The notes below the pieces were generated by a model, which worked only from the letters and a program-made list of their open reading frames with translations, was not told the origin of the DNA and did no database searches. The position numbers and the translations under genes are program-made. Shown here piece by piece: positions 44,155 through 53,349 of a stretch of 64,000 nt of DNA. Each line of letters begins with the position of its first letter. Position 1 is the first letter of the stretch. The DNA lies in contig CBIHLM010000017.1 of assembly GCA_966210515.1 (NCBI GenBank), forward strand, positions 5,615 through 69,614. Reading direction: 5' to 3'. This DNA is from Paradesertivirga sp966210515. GTDB taxonomy: Bacteria > Bacteroidota > Bacteroidia > Sphingobacteriales > Sphingobacteriaceae.

Positions 44155-44613
44155 TCAAATTTGGAAACTCTGAATAAATATTCGAATGTTAGTATTGGGG
44201 GGACGTTGTCTGTTAGCGAAGTATTTGCTAAATCCCTTTGACTCCTGAAACGAATTTAATGATGGGTAGTTGGTGATCAGAAAGCTTGTAACAGATGTTT
44301 TAATTTCAATCTTCCCGAATTGATTGGTATTCTTATCTAACGAATCGAACTTTGTAACTTCATCCGTGCAGCATCCATTATCGTCCTTTGAATTAGAGGT
44401 GGTAGAGTTTAGAGATTTCTTTGCAGCTTCTTCAGTATGGTGCGACTGTTCACCTACATGCGAGTGGTCGGACGAATGAGATTGACTGGCGGACGTACTG
44501 TGAGAATGATCTTCTTCGGGGATCAGTTTAATTTCCTTTTCTAAAGCACAAGCAATACCTACTACATAGTTGAGCAGGAAAATTACCAAAAGGAATAGTG
44601 CTTTAGTTCTCAT
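44155..44613 (-). CDS. His-rich secreted protein, unrecognised
   Basis: A hydrophobic signal (about 1-23) is followed by a His/Ser-rich stretch (EEDHSHSTSASQSHSSDHSH) and a CC pair (NGCCTDEV). The C-terminus, RPPNTNIRIFIQSFQI, resembles that of the HYC_CC_PP protein at 41.5 kb. It is probably a distant relative with a metal-binding His region. The gene stands alone, with a 189-base gap on the left (43966-44154) and 172 on the right (including the Csp terminator). Confidence 0.7.
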   Translation of the reverse strand: MRTKALFLLVIFLLNYVVGIACALEKEIKLIPEEDHSHSTSASQSHSSDHSHVGEQSHHTEEAAKKSLNSTTSNSKDDNGCCTDEVTKFDSLDKNTNQFGKIEIKTSVTSFLITNYPSLNSFQESKGFSKYFANRQRPPNTNIRIFIQSFQI

Positions 44614-44768
44614 TTAATTCTTGCAAAAATAGAGTTTTATTCTTTTCATATCAATGCTGTGCCAGGGTCCACGGGTTATCAGGTATTATCTGCAACACTT
44701 TTTCACAAACAGCGCCTTGAACAGCCAAATAGCAAATTTTCTTATAGCTTCCATATGAATACAAATGT

Positions 44769-44802
44769 ATTAATGACCTGCCAGAAAAGACAGGTCATTA
44801 AT
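44769..44802 (-). terminator. Hairpin after the Csp gene
   Basis: ATTAATGACCTG and CAGGTCATTAAT pair perfectly over a 10-base loop, 9 bases past the Csp stop codon. It ends the minus-strand storage and oxidation operon. Confidence 0.7.
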
Positions 44803-44811
44803 TGATCAATC

Positions 44812-45156
44812 TTAAACAGCTGTTGCCATCTGCTCACAGGCTTCAGCACATTGACGGCAAGCCTCAGCGCATTCACGGCAATGGTCCATTCCCATTTGAG
44901 CGTGTTTTTCACACTCTTCAGCACATGCGTTGCAAACATCGGCGCAAACGCGGCACAGGTGGTGCGAATATTCGCTGCCTAAACTCATAAGTTCGACTGT
45001 TGAGCGGCAAATAGCGGCGCACTCCAGATCAAGCTGAATGCACCTTGCCATCATTTTAACATCGTCTTCTTTAAGACATTCGGTAGCACAATGGCTACAA
45101 GCTACTGCACATGCTACACAAGCATCAATGCAATCTTTAAACTGTTGATGTGACAT
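44812..45156 (-). CDS. Four-helix-bundle copper storage protein (Csp3-like, DUF326)
   Basis: The 114-residue protein has 19 cysteines in the spacing of a Csp helix bundle (CVACAVACSHCATEC, CRVCADVCNACAEEC, CRECAEACRQCAEAC). There is no signal peptide, so it works in the cytoplasm like Csp3. It would hold many Cu(I) ions inside its core. It is the last gene of the operon with DUF305, oxidase and DUF2231 proteins. It differs from the usual count only slightly. Confidence 0.95.
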   Translation of the reverse strand: MSHQQFKDCIDACVACAVACSHCATECLKEDDVKMMARCIQLDLECAAICRSTVELMSLGSEYSHHLCRVCADVCNACAEECEKHAQMGMDHCRECAEACRQCAEACEQMATAV

Positions 45157-45186
45157 AATAATTGTTTTATAGATATATGAAATTGA

Positions 45187-45804
45187 TTATTTTCCGTCTG
45201 TAAGAAGCCACTCCTGCATCTCCATAATTTCCTCTTGCTGATCTTTGATGATTTTTTTTGCCATAGTTTTCATGCTCTCATCATGGCCATATATTAATTC
45301 TAGACGAGAATTTTCAATAGCACTATGATGATGCCCGATCATCAGCATGGCAAAGTCGTGATCGATGTCTCCATTGATAATTTGCAAGTCTGCCTGCTTT
45401 CCATTTTTATCCATTTCCTTCATCATTTGTTCATTGAACTCCGTGGACATCATATGAGGGTTATGCACCGCTAAAAATGCATCCAATTGAACTATTTCAG
45501 CTTGTTGGGCTGCTATAATTTGTTGAGCCAACTCTCGCATTTGAGCGTCGTCTCCATCCTTTAGCTCAGCGTTGGCCATATCAATCGCACCTTGATGGTG
45601 AATTTTCATCATCATTGCGAAATCATCGTCCGGGTCTTTACTCATTGGCATGGCCATCATTTTAGCCATCGTTGCATGCATAATTCCCATCATAACATTG
45701 TTGTCATGCTCCTGAACTTTGATCATGTCTTCGTCATCTTTGCTGCAGGCTTGAGTAAACAGGATTAATCCTGCCATTGCGAGAGTTTTAATTGTAGTTT
45801 TCAT
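45187..45804 (-). CDS. DUF305 lipoprotein, tandem
   Basis: Lipoprotein signal with Cys20 (LFTQAC), then two DUF305 units of about 80 residues, each with the M-x-x-H-H-x-x-A/S motif (MKIHHQGAIDMANAEL and MIGHHHSAIENSRLEL). DUF305 proteins are Met/His-rich helical bundles found with copper resistance genes and probably bind copper. It is 205 residues. It lies 30 bases before the Csp gene. Confidence 0.93.
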   Translation of the reverse strand: MKTTIKTLAMAGLILFTQACSKDDEDMIKVQEHDNNVMMGIMHATMAKMMAMPMSKDPDDDFAMMMKIHHQGAIDMANAELKDGDDAQMRELAQQIIAAQQAEIVQLDAFLAVHNPHMMSTEFNEQMMKEMDKNGKQADLQIINGDIDHDFAMLMIGHHHSAIENSRLELIYGHDESMKTMAKKIIKDQQEEIMEMQEWLLTDGK

Positions 45805-45850
45805 AGATTTAATTTTAATTATAGATGTTTATTATTATTATTTACGACCT

Positions 45851-46321
45851 CTACTCACTTTCCATTTTGGCCAATAGTTGCTTCATTTCTGCAATTTCTT
45901 TTTCCTGCGACCTAATGATTCCTTCAGCGAGTTCTTTCAATTTCGGGTCCTTAAGGTTGGCTTCCTGGCTCACGAGTATCGCAGATGAGTGATGAGGAAT
46001 CATGGCTTTCATATATTGCTGGTCTGTTATAAAGGTCTGCTTCCTCAGGAAGGTTAGTGACAAGACAAAAACCGCGACGCTGGCTACCACAATAACCGTG
46101 TTTATTTTTTTATTGTTATACATCATCGGCATCATTGCCAGCATTAATAAAGCCATTGGTGTAACCATCAGAAGAGACATATAAGCCCTGGTTATACTTA
46201 AATAGACATGATCAAACTTGTCGACATTAAAGAACATAACTGCATACATCACCAGGAATGATATAATTAACATCATCCCGAACTTTCCATAGTTATTATT
46301 TTTCGTTTCCATATTATTCAT
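45851..46321 (-). CDS. DUF305 protein with membrane anchor
   Basis: Start 46321 (MNNMETKNNNYGKF) avoids overlap with the oxidase gene; 46312 is also possible. There are three hydrophobic spans (GMMLIISFLVMYAVMFF; LSLLMVTPMALLMLAMMPMM; VIVVASVAVFVLSLTFL) followed by a DUF305 part with MKAMIPHHSSAILVSQEA and a coiled end (RSQEKEIAEMKQLLAKM). It would hold its copper-binding head at the membrane surface. Length 156. Confidence 0.9.
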   Translation of the reverse strand: MNNMETKNNNYGKFGMMLIISFLVMYAVMFFNVDKFDHVYLSITRAYMSLLMVTPMALLMLAMMPMMYNNKKINTVIVVASVAVFVLSLTFLRKQTFITDQQYMKAMIPHHSSAILVSQEANLKDPKLKELAEGIIRSQEKEIAEMKQLLAKMESE

Positions 46322-46335
46322 TGTTAAATTATAAA

Positions 46336-48669
46336 CTAATAGTGTAGCGTTAGACCCATTCCCCATTTATAATCACTGTCATAATTAGAACTTAGAGAAA
46401 AGTATCTGCTGAACATATACCGGAAGTTGACGCTATATTCTTTATCTGTATTCGCCTGGAAGTCCATTAGAATATTATTGCTTAAAGCCAGGTCGGTTCT
46501 TTCTAATTGCAGGCGGAGCTTCCCTGTATGATCGATACGCCATTCAGAACGAATCAACATGGGCAGGAGGTAGTAAAATCCTGCATCGAATACTTTTCGC
46601 CTGTCTTTTGTATTAGGCTCTCGGGACAACGACCTGTTGTTACGATAATCGAAGCCTATAAAGGGAGCGAAGTACTGCTGATTGCCTATATATCTTAAGA
46701 AGTGATTCTCAGCTTCGAAGTCTCCTTTATAGGAGGCCCTGACTTCTGATTGAAACTCGTACTTCATCTCGGATAAGGTGAACTCGCCAAAGACTGCCTG
46801 AGTGTGGGCAACAACATCAAACCAGGGAAAAATCATTCTATCATGCTCCGTCTTTAACTTTTTGTAGCCAGTCTTTGCATAGATATTTTTTTCACTTCCC
46901 TCGTAACTGACCACTCTGGCCATCCCGCTCGACATATGATATAAATTGTGACAGTGGAAGAACCAATCTTTATCCTCATTGGCATAAAATTCAATAGTTA
47001 CTGTTTCCATTGGTCTTATATCGAAGGTGTGTTTCATTGGAGAGTATTCTCCCTGAGCATTTACAAATCTGAAAAAGTGACCGTGCAGATGCAGTGGATG
47101 CCGCATCATGGTCGCATTTGTCATGATGAACCGTACGTTCTCGCCTTTGCGGATAAGGATATTATCTGATTCAGAAAGCGTCTTATTATTGAATGACCAG
47201 ACATAACGCAGCATATTTCCGGTAAGATCCAGCCGAACTTCCCGAAACTTCTTTGTAGAATCCAATACAGAAGGGTTGATACTTTTCAGCATATCATAGC
47301 TTAACAGACTACCGTTTCCACCCATCTTACTAAACATTCCGGGCATTTGGCCATGTTCCATGGACTTATCCTGATCTGACATGTTACCCATATCATGACC
47401 AGCATGGCCTTCTGGGGCTTGCTTTTTGGTAGTGTCCATTCCCGGCATCCCCCCATGATTCATATCAGGCATTTTAGTTCCCTGACCCATTTTCATTCCT
47501 TTCATGTCATGCATATTCATTCCTCCACCGCTCATATCCATGCTGCTCATCATCTCATTCATTTCGCGCATCATTCCAAAATAATTTAATCTTGGAATTT
47601 CCGGGGCTCGGATCTCAGGGCCTGACCCAAAAAACATTGAGCCAAAATTTGTGACATCCCAGGAAGTGGCTCTTAACTCATATGCACCTTCTGCGGGAAT
47701 CTTGATAAGAACATCATAGGTTTCCGCGGTAGCCAGTTCCACCTGATCGATCATAAAGGGCTGCACGTTTATCCCATCCGATGCAACGACTTGCATAGGT
47801 CCGCCGGCGAATTGCACGGTGAAATAAGAAGACGAAGACCCATTGATTATCCTAAGTTTGATTACATCCCCAGGCTTTGCATCTTTATAGAGATTTTTGG
47901 GTTTACCGTTAATCAGGAACTGGTCGTAGTAAACGTCAGCTACATCCATAGGTGTCATCCGTTGCCATTCCTGTTTAACTTTATCTTTAAAGTATCCAGC
48001 GGCAATTGCCTCACCATAGCTTTGCAATGCACCTTTCCGGATAGAATACCATTCAGCTCCTCGTTTTAGGTAGCGTAAAACTTGATGAGGATTTTCGTCG
48101 GTCCAGTCAGACAAAACGAGAACTTGCTCTTTCATCGGCGGCTCATCGGGCCGTTTGATGACTATGGAACCATATAAGCCTGATTGTTCCTGTACATTAG
48201 TATGAGAATGATACCAGTAGGTTCCACTCTGAACCAGTGGAAAAATGAATGTATGGGTTTTTCCAGGCAAGATTGGTGCAGTATTCAAGTACGGAACTCC
48301 ATCTTCTGAATTTGGAAGAAGTAGCCCATGCCAGTGTATGGATGTCTCCATATCCATTTTATTATGCACCCTTATTATCGCTGTATCTCCCTGTAGAAAG
48401 GACAAAGTTGGTGCAGGTATACTACCGTTAACGGCGATTGCATGGCGGTGCTTCCCTGTAAAATTCACCATCGTGTCGGCTATATAGAGATCATAATACA
48501 CCTTCTTACCTTTATAGTTAAAAAGTTCGCTAGCAGGTGCTTCTATAGGTCGCTTGTCGTGGCCTATAGGGTCTGGATTAGTTTGTTGAGCATATAAGGT
48601 GGCTCCTGCTAGTAAACAAACAAACATTACTGCCAGGGAACGAATATTGGTTTTGATTTGATATAACAT
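46336..48669 (-). CDS. Multicopper oxidase fused to a CopB-like outer-membrane barrel domain
   Basis: Residues about 1-28 are a signal peptide. The oxidase part has the copper motifs SIHWHGL (His112, His114), TYWYHSHTNVQEQSG (His154, His156), HPLHLHGHFF (from His524) and FFHCHNLYHMSSGM (about 570-583). A Met/His-rich loop (GMNMHDMKGMKMGQGTKMP, PGMDTTKKQAPEGHAGHDMGNMS) sits in the middle, as in PcoA/CopA oxidases. After about residue 610, AHTQAVFGEFTLSEMKYEFQ then SEWRIDHTGKLRLQLERTDLA and VNFRYMFSRYFSLS resemble the PcoB/CopB beta-barrel. Together 777 residues: a PcoA-PcoB fusion that would oxidise Cu(I) and bind it near the outer membrane. Confidence 0.93.
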   Translation of the reverse strand: MLYQIKTNIRSLAVMFVCLLAGATLYAQQTNPDPIGHDKRPIEAPASELFNYKGKKVYYDLYIADTMVNFTGKHRHAIAVNGSIPAPTLSFLQGDTAIIRVHNKMDMETSIHWHGLLLPNSEDGVPYLNTAPILPGKTHTFIFPLVQSGTYWYHSHTNVQEQSGLYGSIVIKRPDEPPMKEQVLVLSDWTDENPHQVLRYLKRGAEWYSIRKGALQSYGEAIAAGYFKDKVKQEWQRMTPMDVADVYYDQFLINGKPKNLYKDAKPGDVIKLRIINGSSSSYFTVQFAGGPMQVVASDGINVQPFMIDQVELATAETYDVLIKIPAEGAYELRATSWDVTNFGSMFFGSGPEIRAPEIPRLNYFGMMREMNEMMSSMDMSGGGMNMHDMKGMKMGQGTKMPDMNHGGMPGMDTTKKQAPEGHAGHDMGNMSDQDKSMEHGQMPGMFSKMGGNGSLLSYDMLKSINPSVLDSTKKFREVRLDLTGNMLRYVWSFNNKTLSESDNILIRKGENVRFIMTNATMMRHPLHLHGHFFRFVNAQGEYSPMKHTFDIRPMETVTIEFYANEDKDWFFHCHNLYHMSSGMARVVSYEGSEKNIYAKTGYKKLKTEHDRMIFPWFDVVAHTQAVFGEFTLSEMKYEFQSEVRASYKGDFEAENHFLRYIGNQQYFAPFIGFDYRNNRSLSREPNTKDRRKVFDAGFYYLLPMLIRSEWRIDHTGKLRLQLERTDLALSNNILMDFQANTDKEYSVNFRYMFSRYFSLSSNYDSDYKWGMGLTLHY

Positions 48670-48683
48670 AATTACAGTCCCTT

Positions 48684-49778
48684 TTAATTCTTTTGTTTAA
48701 CTCGCTTCTCTTCCTGTGCAGGATTATTGTCATAAGGTTTAGAAGGGTCTATTAATGGACTCTGCGACATCCTACCATGATCCATACCTTGCATCCCTGT
48801 ATTTCCTGAGTTCATATTCCCCTGATTCATGCCCTGCATGGTTTTATTGTTTCCTGTACCCATGTCCATTTTGGAGTGGTCCATACCTTTCATTGACTTA
48901 TTTTGAGTGGAACTCTGAGGCATATTCATCCTCGAATGATCCATGCCCTCCATGCTCTTACGACCAGCGGGCATATTCATCTTTGAATGATCCATGCCTT
49001 TCATGTTATCATTACCACGAGGCATATTCATTTTAGAATGATCCATTTCATTCATGTTGCCATTGCCTATGGGCATATTCATATTCGAATGATCCATACC
49101 TTTCATGCTGCCATTGCGGTTAGGCATGTTCATCTTTGAGTGATCCATTCCTTCCATCTTATTACCAGACTGCGGCATATCCATTTTAGAGTGGTCCATT
49201 CCCGGCATAGTATTTCCCGAATCAGTTTTCATGGTTCGATGATGGTCCGCATTCATATCATGAGCGGTATCGCCCAAGTGCATATCCATACCTTCGTGGT
49301 CGTCTTCCATACCCTCGCCATGAGAATGTCCTTTCATGAGGTTTTTACCTTGCGGCCCGACACCCTCTACATAGACAAGTTTGGCGCCTTGATGCCCCGC
49401 AATCGAAACGAACACAGCAGCTACTAATGCCCCAACAAATACCAGGGCAGTAAATGAGCGCTGATGAAGTTTATAAAATAATCCTATGCCCTGCAACAGG
49501 AAGGTTAAGCCGGATAACCAAACGGTATAGAAGGCGTAGTCTTCATGGCGCTCGTAGATTTTTGCAGCATTTTCACTTAGCTTTCCTGTATGTGCATGAA
49601 AAACATAACTCGCCAATACTGCACCCACAAATGCGGCACCCATCACGAATAATGTGGCCCATTTGATTTGGTTGTAATCCCTAAATAACAGGATTGCCTG
49701 TAATACAACACTTAATAAAATAAGTACAATGGGGAAATGTACAACCAAGGGGTGCAGATTTGGGAAGTCGCTAAACAT
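48684..49778 (-). CDS. DUF2231-type membrane protein with Met/His-rich repeats
   Basis: The N-terminal 150 residues hold about four membrane spans (LVVHFPIVLILLSVVLQAILL and three more), similar to DUF2231. The rest is periplasmic or external and consists of about nine copies of a 17-residue unit with the core MxGMDHSKMNMP, after a His-rich lead (GHSHGEGMEDDHEGMDMH). Met/His units of this kind bind Cu(I). The end is a charged tail (EEKRVKQKN). It lies between the DUF305 gene and the oxidase gene in the same operon. Confidence 0.9.
   Translation of the reverse strand: MFSDFPNLHPLVVHFPIVLILLSVVLQAILLFRDYNQIKWATLFVMGAAFVGAVLASYVFHAHTGKLSENAAKIYERHEDYAFYTVWLSGLTFLLQGIGLFYKLHQRSFTALVFVGALVAAVFVSIAGHQGAKLVYVEGVGPQGKNLMKGHSHGEGMEDDHEGMDMHLGDTAHDMNADHHRTMKTDSGNTMPGMDHSKMDMPQSGNKMEGMDHSKMNMPNRNGSMKGMDHSNMNMPIGNGNMNEMDHSKMNMPRGNDNMKGMDHSKMNMPAGRKSMEGMDHSRMNMPQSSTQNKSMKGMDHSKMDMGTGNNKTMQGMNQGNMNSGNTGMQGMDHGRMSQSPLIDPSKPYDNNPAQEEKRVKQKN
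48770..49215 (-). repeat. 51-base tandem repeats encoding MxGMDHSKMNMP units
   Basis: About six full 51-base units and three diverged ones lie head to tail in the DUF2231 gene. Each unit carries the word for G-M-D-H-S-K-M-N-M-P on the minus strand. Spacing is constant in the central units (48906-49158), and edges decay. The array can expand or contract by recombination, which would change the number of copper-binding units. Confidence 0.85.
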
Positions 49779-49812
49779 AACTCATTTAGTTTTAGATGAA
49801 AGTATAATTCAA

Positions 49813-50487
49813 TTATTGATGGGCACTCATTGCTTGCTCCAACTCAGCTATTTCCTTTTTTTGCTCCTCAATCATCTTCTGCGCCATTGATTTAAACTCC
49901 GGCATTTTGGCGTGCTTCAAAATAATATTTCCCATATCCATTCCATCTTTATGGTGTTTTATCATCATTGTGGCAAATTCATGATCAACCGATCCTGATG
50001 ATTCGTGATTCATCTCCATCATTTTATTCATATTATCATCCATGTCTTTACCCAAGCCGGCTTGTTTAGCAGCGGGATCGTAATCCTTTTTGGATTTATC
50101 GGCACTTTTTAACATATCTTGCAGCATATCAATATCTTTAGATTGCTTATCTGCTATTTTCTGAGCTATTTCTTTCAATTTCGGTTCGGTCCCCGATTCA
50201 ATTTCAGCCTTGGCCATATCTACGGCTCCTTGATGGTGAGCTATAAGCATAGATATTAGATCGTGATCTGCATTCCCCGACATCTCAACCTGATGCATAT
50301 CCTTCATCATTTTATCCATCGCCTCCATAATAGGAGAATTGGAGGCTGTAGATTCCATATTATGGCTGCTGTCAGAGCTCATATCCATAGTAGAATCGCC
50401 CGTTTCCGAGGTAGTTGTTTTGTTTTGACATGCTGAAAAGCTTAATGCAATGGCAAGCGTTCCGATTAATAACTTTGAAGTTTTCAT
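49813..50487 (-). CDS. DUF305 lipoprotein, tandem
   Basis: A lipoprotein signal with Cys20 (SFSAC) is followed by a Met/Ser-rich linker and two DUF305 units (MLIAHHQGAVDMAKAEIESG and MMIKHHKDGMDMGNIILKHA). Length is 224. It heads the operon DUF305, DUF2231-repeat, oxidase, DUF305-membrane, DUF305, Csp (50487-44812), with gaps of 14-46 bases. It is probably a periplasmic copper-binding protein. Confidence 0.93.
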   Translation of the reverse strand: MKTSKLLIGTLAIALSFSACQNKTTTSETGDSTMDMSSDSSHNMESTASNSPIMEAMDKMMKDMHQVEMSGNADHDLISMLIAHHQGAVDMAKAEIESGTEPKLKEIAQKIADKQSKDIDMLQDMLKSADKSKKDYDPAAKQAGLGKDMDDNMNKMMEMNHESSGSVDHEFATMMIKHHKDGMDMGNIILKHAKMPEFKSMAQKMIEEQKKEIAELEQAMSAHQ

Positions 50488-50646
50488 ATTATTTAGTTCT
50501 TAATGATGTTTAAAATAGATAATGGCAAGCAGTTAAATGCTTGGATTGCATACAATTCAAGAATGCATGGGGGATACTGCTACCTATTGAGAATAAAGGT
50601 AATGGCCAAGCAAAATGAATGGCAAACCTTCAGGTAGCACTAAGAA

Positions 50647-51075
50647 TCAGATAAGGAGAGATCTTACTTTAATAAATATAGGTGGAGAACTACCAGGCGG
50701 TGGCGGTGGATGAACGTTGGGCCAAGCAAACAGTGCTGGCTCAACAGAAAAAGCAGTGAATAAAGTAAAATAACTGATGCATTCGGCCAGAGGGGGCACT
50801 ATGACAAGTTCGAAGCTACTATCCGGTTTGATGTTTTCTTTTACTGTGTAGCTTCCATGCTTTTCGCAACATGGGCAGTCTTCGCCTCCATCGCAGTGTT
50901 TTTCACCTCCAGCTTTACAATGCGCTTCCACTTTGGTCTCGTTATGATTGGCATTAAAAGAAATTGAGGTGAGAAACTCTTTAATATGCCCCGACCCGCA
51001 GCTTACGATACATGCATACATACCTGTTATTAATAACAGATAAAATGCTGCCATACATACCGCTGCCTTTTTCAT
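50647..51075 (-). CDS. Cys/His-containing secreted protein with proline-rich tail, unrecognised
   Basis: A signal-like hydrophobic start (KKAAVCMAAFYLLLITGMYAC) is followed by a charged region with HCKAGGEKHCDGGEDCPCCEK, a probable metal-binding cluster of four to six cysteines, and a C-terminus NVHPPPPPGSSPPIFIKVRSLL. The tail is like those of the HYC_CC_PP and the 44.1 kb proteins. It stands between the copper operon and the ATPase at 51.3 kb. No family was recognised. Confidence 0.65.
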   Translation of the reverse strand: MKKAAVCMAAFYLLLITGMYACIVSCGSGHIKEFLTSISFNANHNETKVEAHCKAGGEKHCDGGEDCPCCEKHGSYTVKENIKPDSSFELVIVPPLAECISYFTLFTAFSVEPALFAWPNVHPPPPPGSSPPIFIKVRSLLI

Positions 51076-51229
51076 ACAGGTTAAGACAGTTGGCGGAGAA
51101 GTTTTGTTTATTTAATATGAAATTGGTTTAAAAAAGCGGCTCTACCTACAAAAATCGCAATTATGCAACATCAGCAAAGGCTCCATATTCGATTGTTGGT
51201 AAGTAATTTAAATTTGCGTAACATTGAAT

Positions 51230-51293
51230 GTCCCTCCCAAAGGGACGTTTTCATAGGTAGATGTAGGGTTGGACAATAGTTCAACCCTTTTTT
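51230..51293 (+). terminator. Two hairpins between the secreted protein and the ZntA gene
   Basis: The stretch 51076-51324 has no gene. It holds hairpin GTCCCT-cccaa-AGGGAC (51230-51246) and hairpin AGGGTTG...CAACCCT with a T-run after it (51265-51293). The T-run is on the plus strand, although no plus-strand gene ends here. On the minus strand the hairpins follow the ATPase gene and may still help end its transcript. Confidence 0.45.
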
Positions 51294-51324
51294 ATTCAAT
51301 AGGTTTTCGATAAATACAAGAAGG

Positions 51325-53340
51325 TTAAATATTCATCTTTTGAATCCTAACAGCATTCAAAATAGCTAATAAAGCAACTCCAACATCTGCAATCACTGCC
51401 TCCCAAAGACTGGCGATACCGCCCGCGCCTAAGGATAAAACAATAATCTTAACAACCATTGCAAGAATTATATTCTGCCAAACAATATTTCTAGTGATCT
51501 TTCCAATTTTGATGGCTGAAACAATTTTAGAAGGCTGGTCGTTTTGAATGACCACATCTGCTGTCTCAATAGTAGCATCGCTACCTAAGCCACCCATCGC
51601 AATCCCTGCATCGGCCAGCGCCACAACCGGAGCATCGTTTACACCATCACCAATGAAAGCAATTCTGAATCCCTGGTCTTTGTAGCCTTGCACTTTCTCT
51701 ACTTTTCCTTCCGGTAATAAATCCCCATAAGCATCATCAATCCCTATTTGTTTAGCGACATTATCTACCACAGATTGCTTATCTCCTGATAGCATTACTG
51801 TTTTAAGATTCAAGGCATGCATTTGTTTAATGGTTTCTGCTGCATCTTCTTTTATCTCATCTGCTATCGTGATGTAACCGGCATATTGAGAATTAACTGC
51901 GACAACGACAATCGTATCCACGACCTGTTCAACTTCCGCAGGAAATGCAATGTTGAATTTCTTCATCAGCTTCACGTTACCGGCAAGAATTTCCTTTCCG
52001 TCAACGGTTCCCTTCAAGCCATGACCTGAGATTTCCTCAACATTTGTAGCTGAGGTTGTTCCAACAGAGTCTCCCGCATACTCAACTACTGCTTTTCCCA
52101 CAGGATGAGTTGAGCTCTTCTCGAGTACAGCGGTAAGTCTAACAAGTTCCCCTTCTTCAATACCCTGAACTACCACCTTTTGAACCTTAAAAACGCCTTT
52201 GGTAAGTGTTCCGGTTTTGTCCATAATGACTGAATTTATTTTCGTCATTACATCCAAAAAATTCCCTCCTTTAAACAGAATGCCATTTTTTGAGGCGAGA
52301 CCGATGCCCCCGAAATATCCCAATGGTATTGAAACAACCAGGGCGCATGGACAACTGATAACCAGAAATACCAAACCCCGATAGAGCCAGTCATTGAAAT
52401 CATAATTATCTACTACGAAGTAAGGAACTGCGACAACTGCCAGAGCCAGGAAGAAAACAATCGGCGTATAAACTTTAGCAAAGCGAGAAATAAACAATTG
52501 GGTTTGAGATTTCCTTGCCGTAGCGTCCTGCACCATTTCCAGAATTTTACTCAGCTTGCTATCCTTAAATAAAGCAGTAACTTTTACTTCTGAAACTGTA
52601 TTGAGATTGATCATCCCCGCAAGGATTGGCTCACCTTTGCGCTTGGTATCAGGCTTGCTTTCTCCAGTAAGGGCAGCCGTGTTGAATGAAGCACTTTCAG
52701 AAATCAATTCCCCATCCAGTGCCACTTTTTCGCCGGATTTAATTTGAATCGTTTCTCCTAATTTTATTTGAGATGGACTGACAACAGAGGCTTGTCCATT
52801 CCTGATCACAGTAACAGAGTCTGGCCGAATATCAAGCAATGCCTTGATATTGGCTTTTGCTCTGCGAACAGCAGAATCCTGGAACCATTCACCAATGGAA
52901 TAGAAAACCATCACAGCAACACCTTCGGAATATTCACCAATTAAGAAGGCTCCCAGAGTAGCCACACTCATCAGAACGAATTCATTAAAGAAGTCACCGC
53001 GACTTGCTTTGCGAAAGGCCAATGCCAAAACACTCCATCCTGCCAGTAAATAGGCAAGTCCATTAACAACTAATGACCATGGATACTGAAGCTTGACATC
53101 AAAGGCGTATTCTAAAACTAAGAGTGTTACTAGAATCAATAAAGCCGTCAACAAAGACCAACGTTCTATCCACCAAGGCTTATTAGCTGATTCTTCACCG
53201 TGATTATGTTCCTCTCCATTTTCCTCATGGTCATGACTTTCGTCTAAAGCATGAGTAATTGGTTCGCTTTTACTAATCTCTTTTTGACGTATAACCTTTG
53301 TCGGCTTTCCGTTATTATTTTCACAACATTCTTCGCTCAT
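51325..53340 (-). CDS. zntA: P1B-2-type Zn/Cd/Pb-exporting ATPase (ZntA/CadA-like)
   Basis: The 671-residue protein begins with a Cys pair and His-rich tail (MSEECCENNNGKP, then HALDESHDHEENGEEHNHGEE). It has CPC at 330-332 (ISCPCALV), Asp374 in MDKTGTLTKG, KKFNIAF-type loops, and GDGVNDAPVVALADAGIAMG. The TM8 region has EAVIADVGVALLAILNAVR with the Asp typical of the Zn/Cd/Pb group. It pumps these ions out. A Fur-type operator (53492) lies upstream of the short frame that precedes it. Confidence 0.94.
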   Translation of the reverse strand: MSEECCENNNGKPTKVIRQKEISKSEPITHALDESHDHEENGEEHNHGEESANKPWWIERWSLLTALLILVTLLVLEYAFDVKLQYPWSLVVNGLAYLLAGWSVLALAFRKASRGDFFNEFVLMSVATLGAFLIGEYSEGVAVMVFYSIGEWFQDSAVRRAKANIKALLDIRPDSVTVIRNGQASVVSPSQIKLGETIQIKSGEKVALDGELISESASFNTAALTGESKPDTKRKGEPILAGMINLNTVSEVKVTALFKDSKLSKILEMVQDATARKSQTQLFISRFAKVYTPIVFFLALAVVAVPYFVVDNYDFNDWLYRGLVFLVISCPCALVVSIPLGYFGGIGLASKNGILFKGGNFLDVMTKINSVIMDKTGTLTKGVFKVQKVVVQGIEEGELVRLTAVLEKSSTHPVGKAVVEYAGDSVGTTSATNVEEISGHGLKGTVDGKEILAGNVKLMKKFNIAFPAEVEQVVDTIVVVAVNSQYAGYITIADEIKEDAAETIKQMHALNLKTVMLSGDKQSVVDNVAKQIGIDDAYGDLLPEGKVEKVQGYKDQGFRIAFIGDGVNDAPVVALADAGIAMGGLGSDATIETADVVIQNDQPSKIVSAIKIGKITRNIVWQNIILAMVVKIIVLSLGAGGIASLWEAVIADVGVALLAILNAVRIQKMNI

Positions 53341-53349
53341 AACTATATT

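Noticed and set aside
48755..49215. Regularly spaced repeats that might be taken for a CRISPR array
   Set aside because: The 51-base units are contiguous without spacers, stay in frame and encode Met/His units of the DUF2231 protein; no cas genes are near.
49140..49427. 95-codon plus-strand frame over the Met/His repeats
   Set aside because: Produced by the repeat on the opposite strand.
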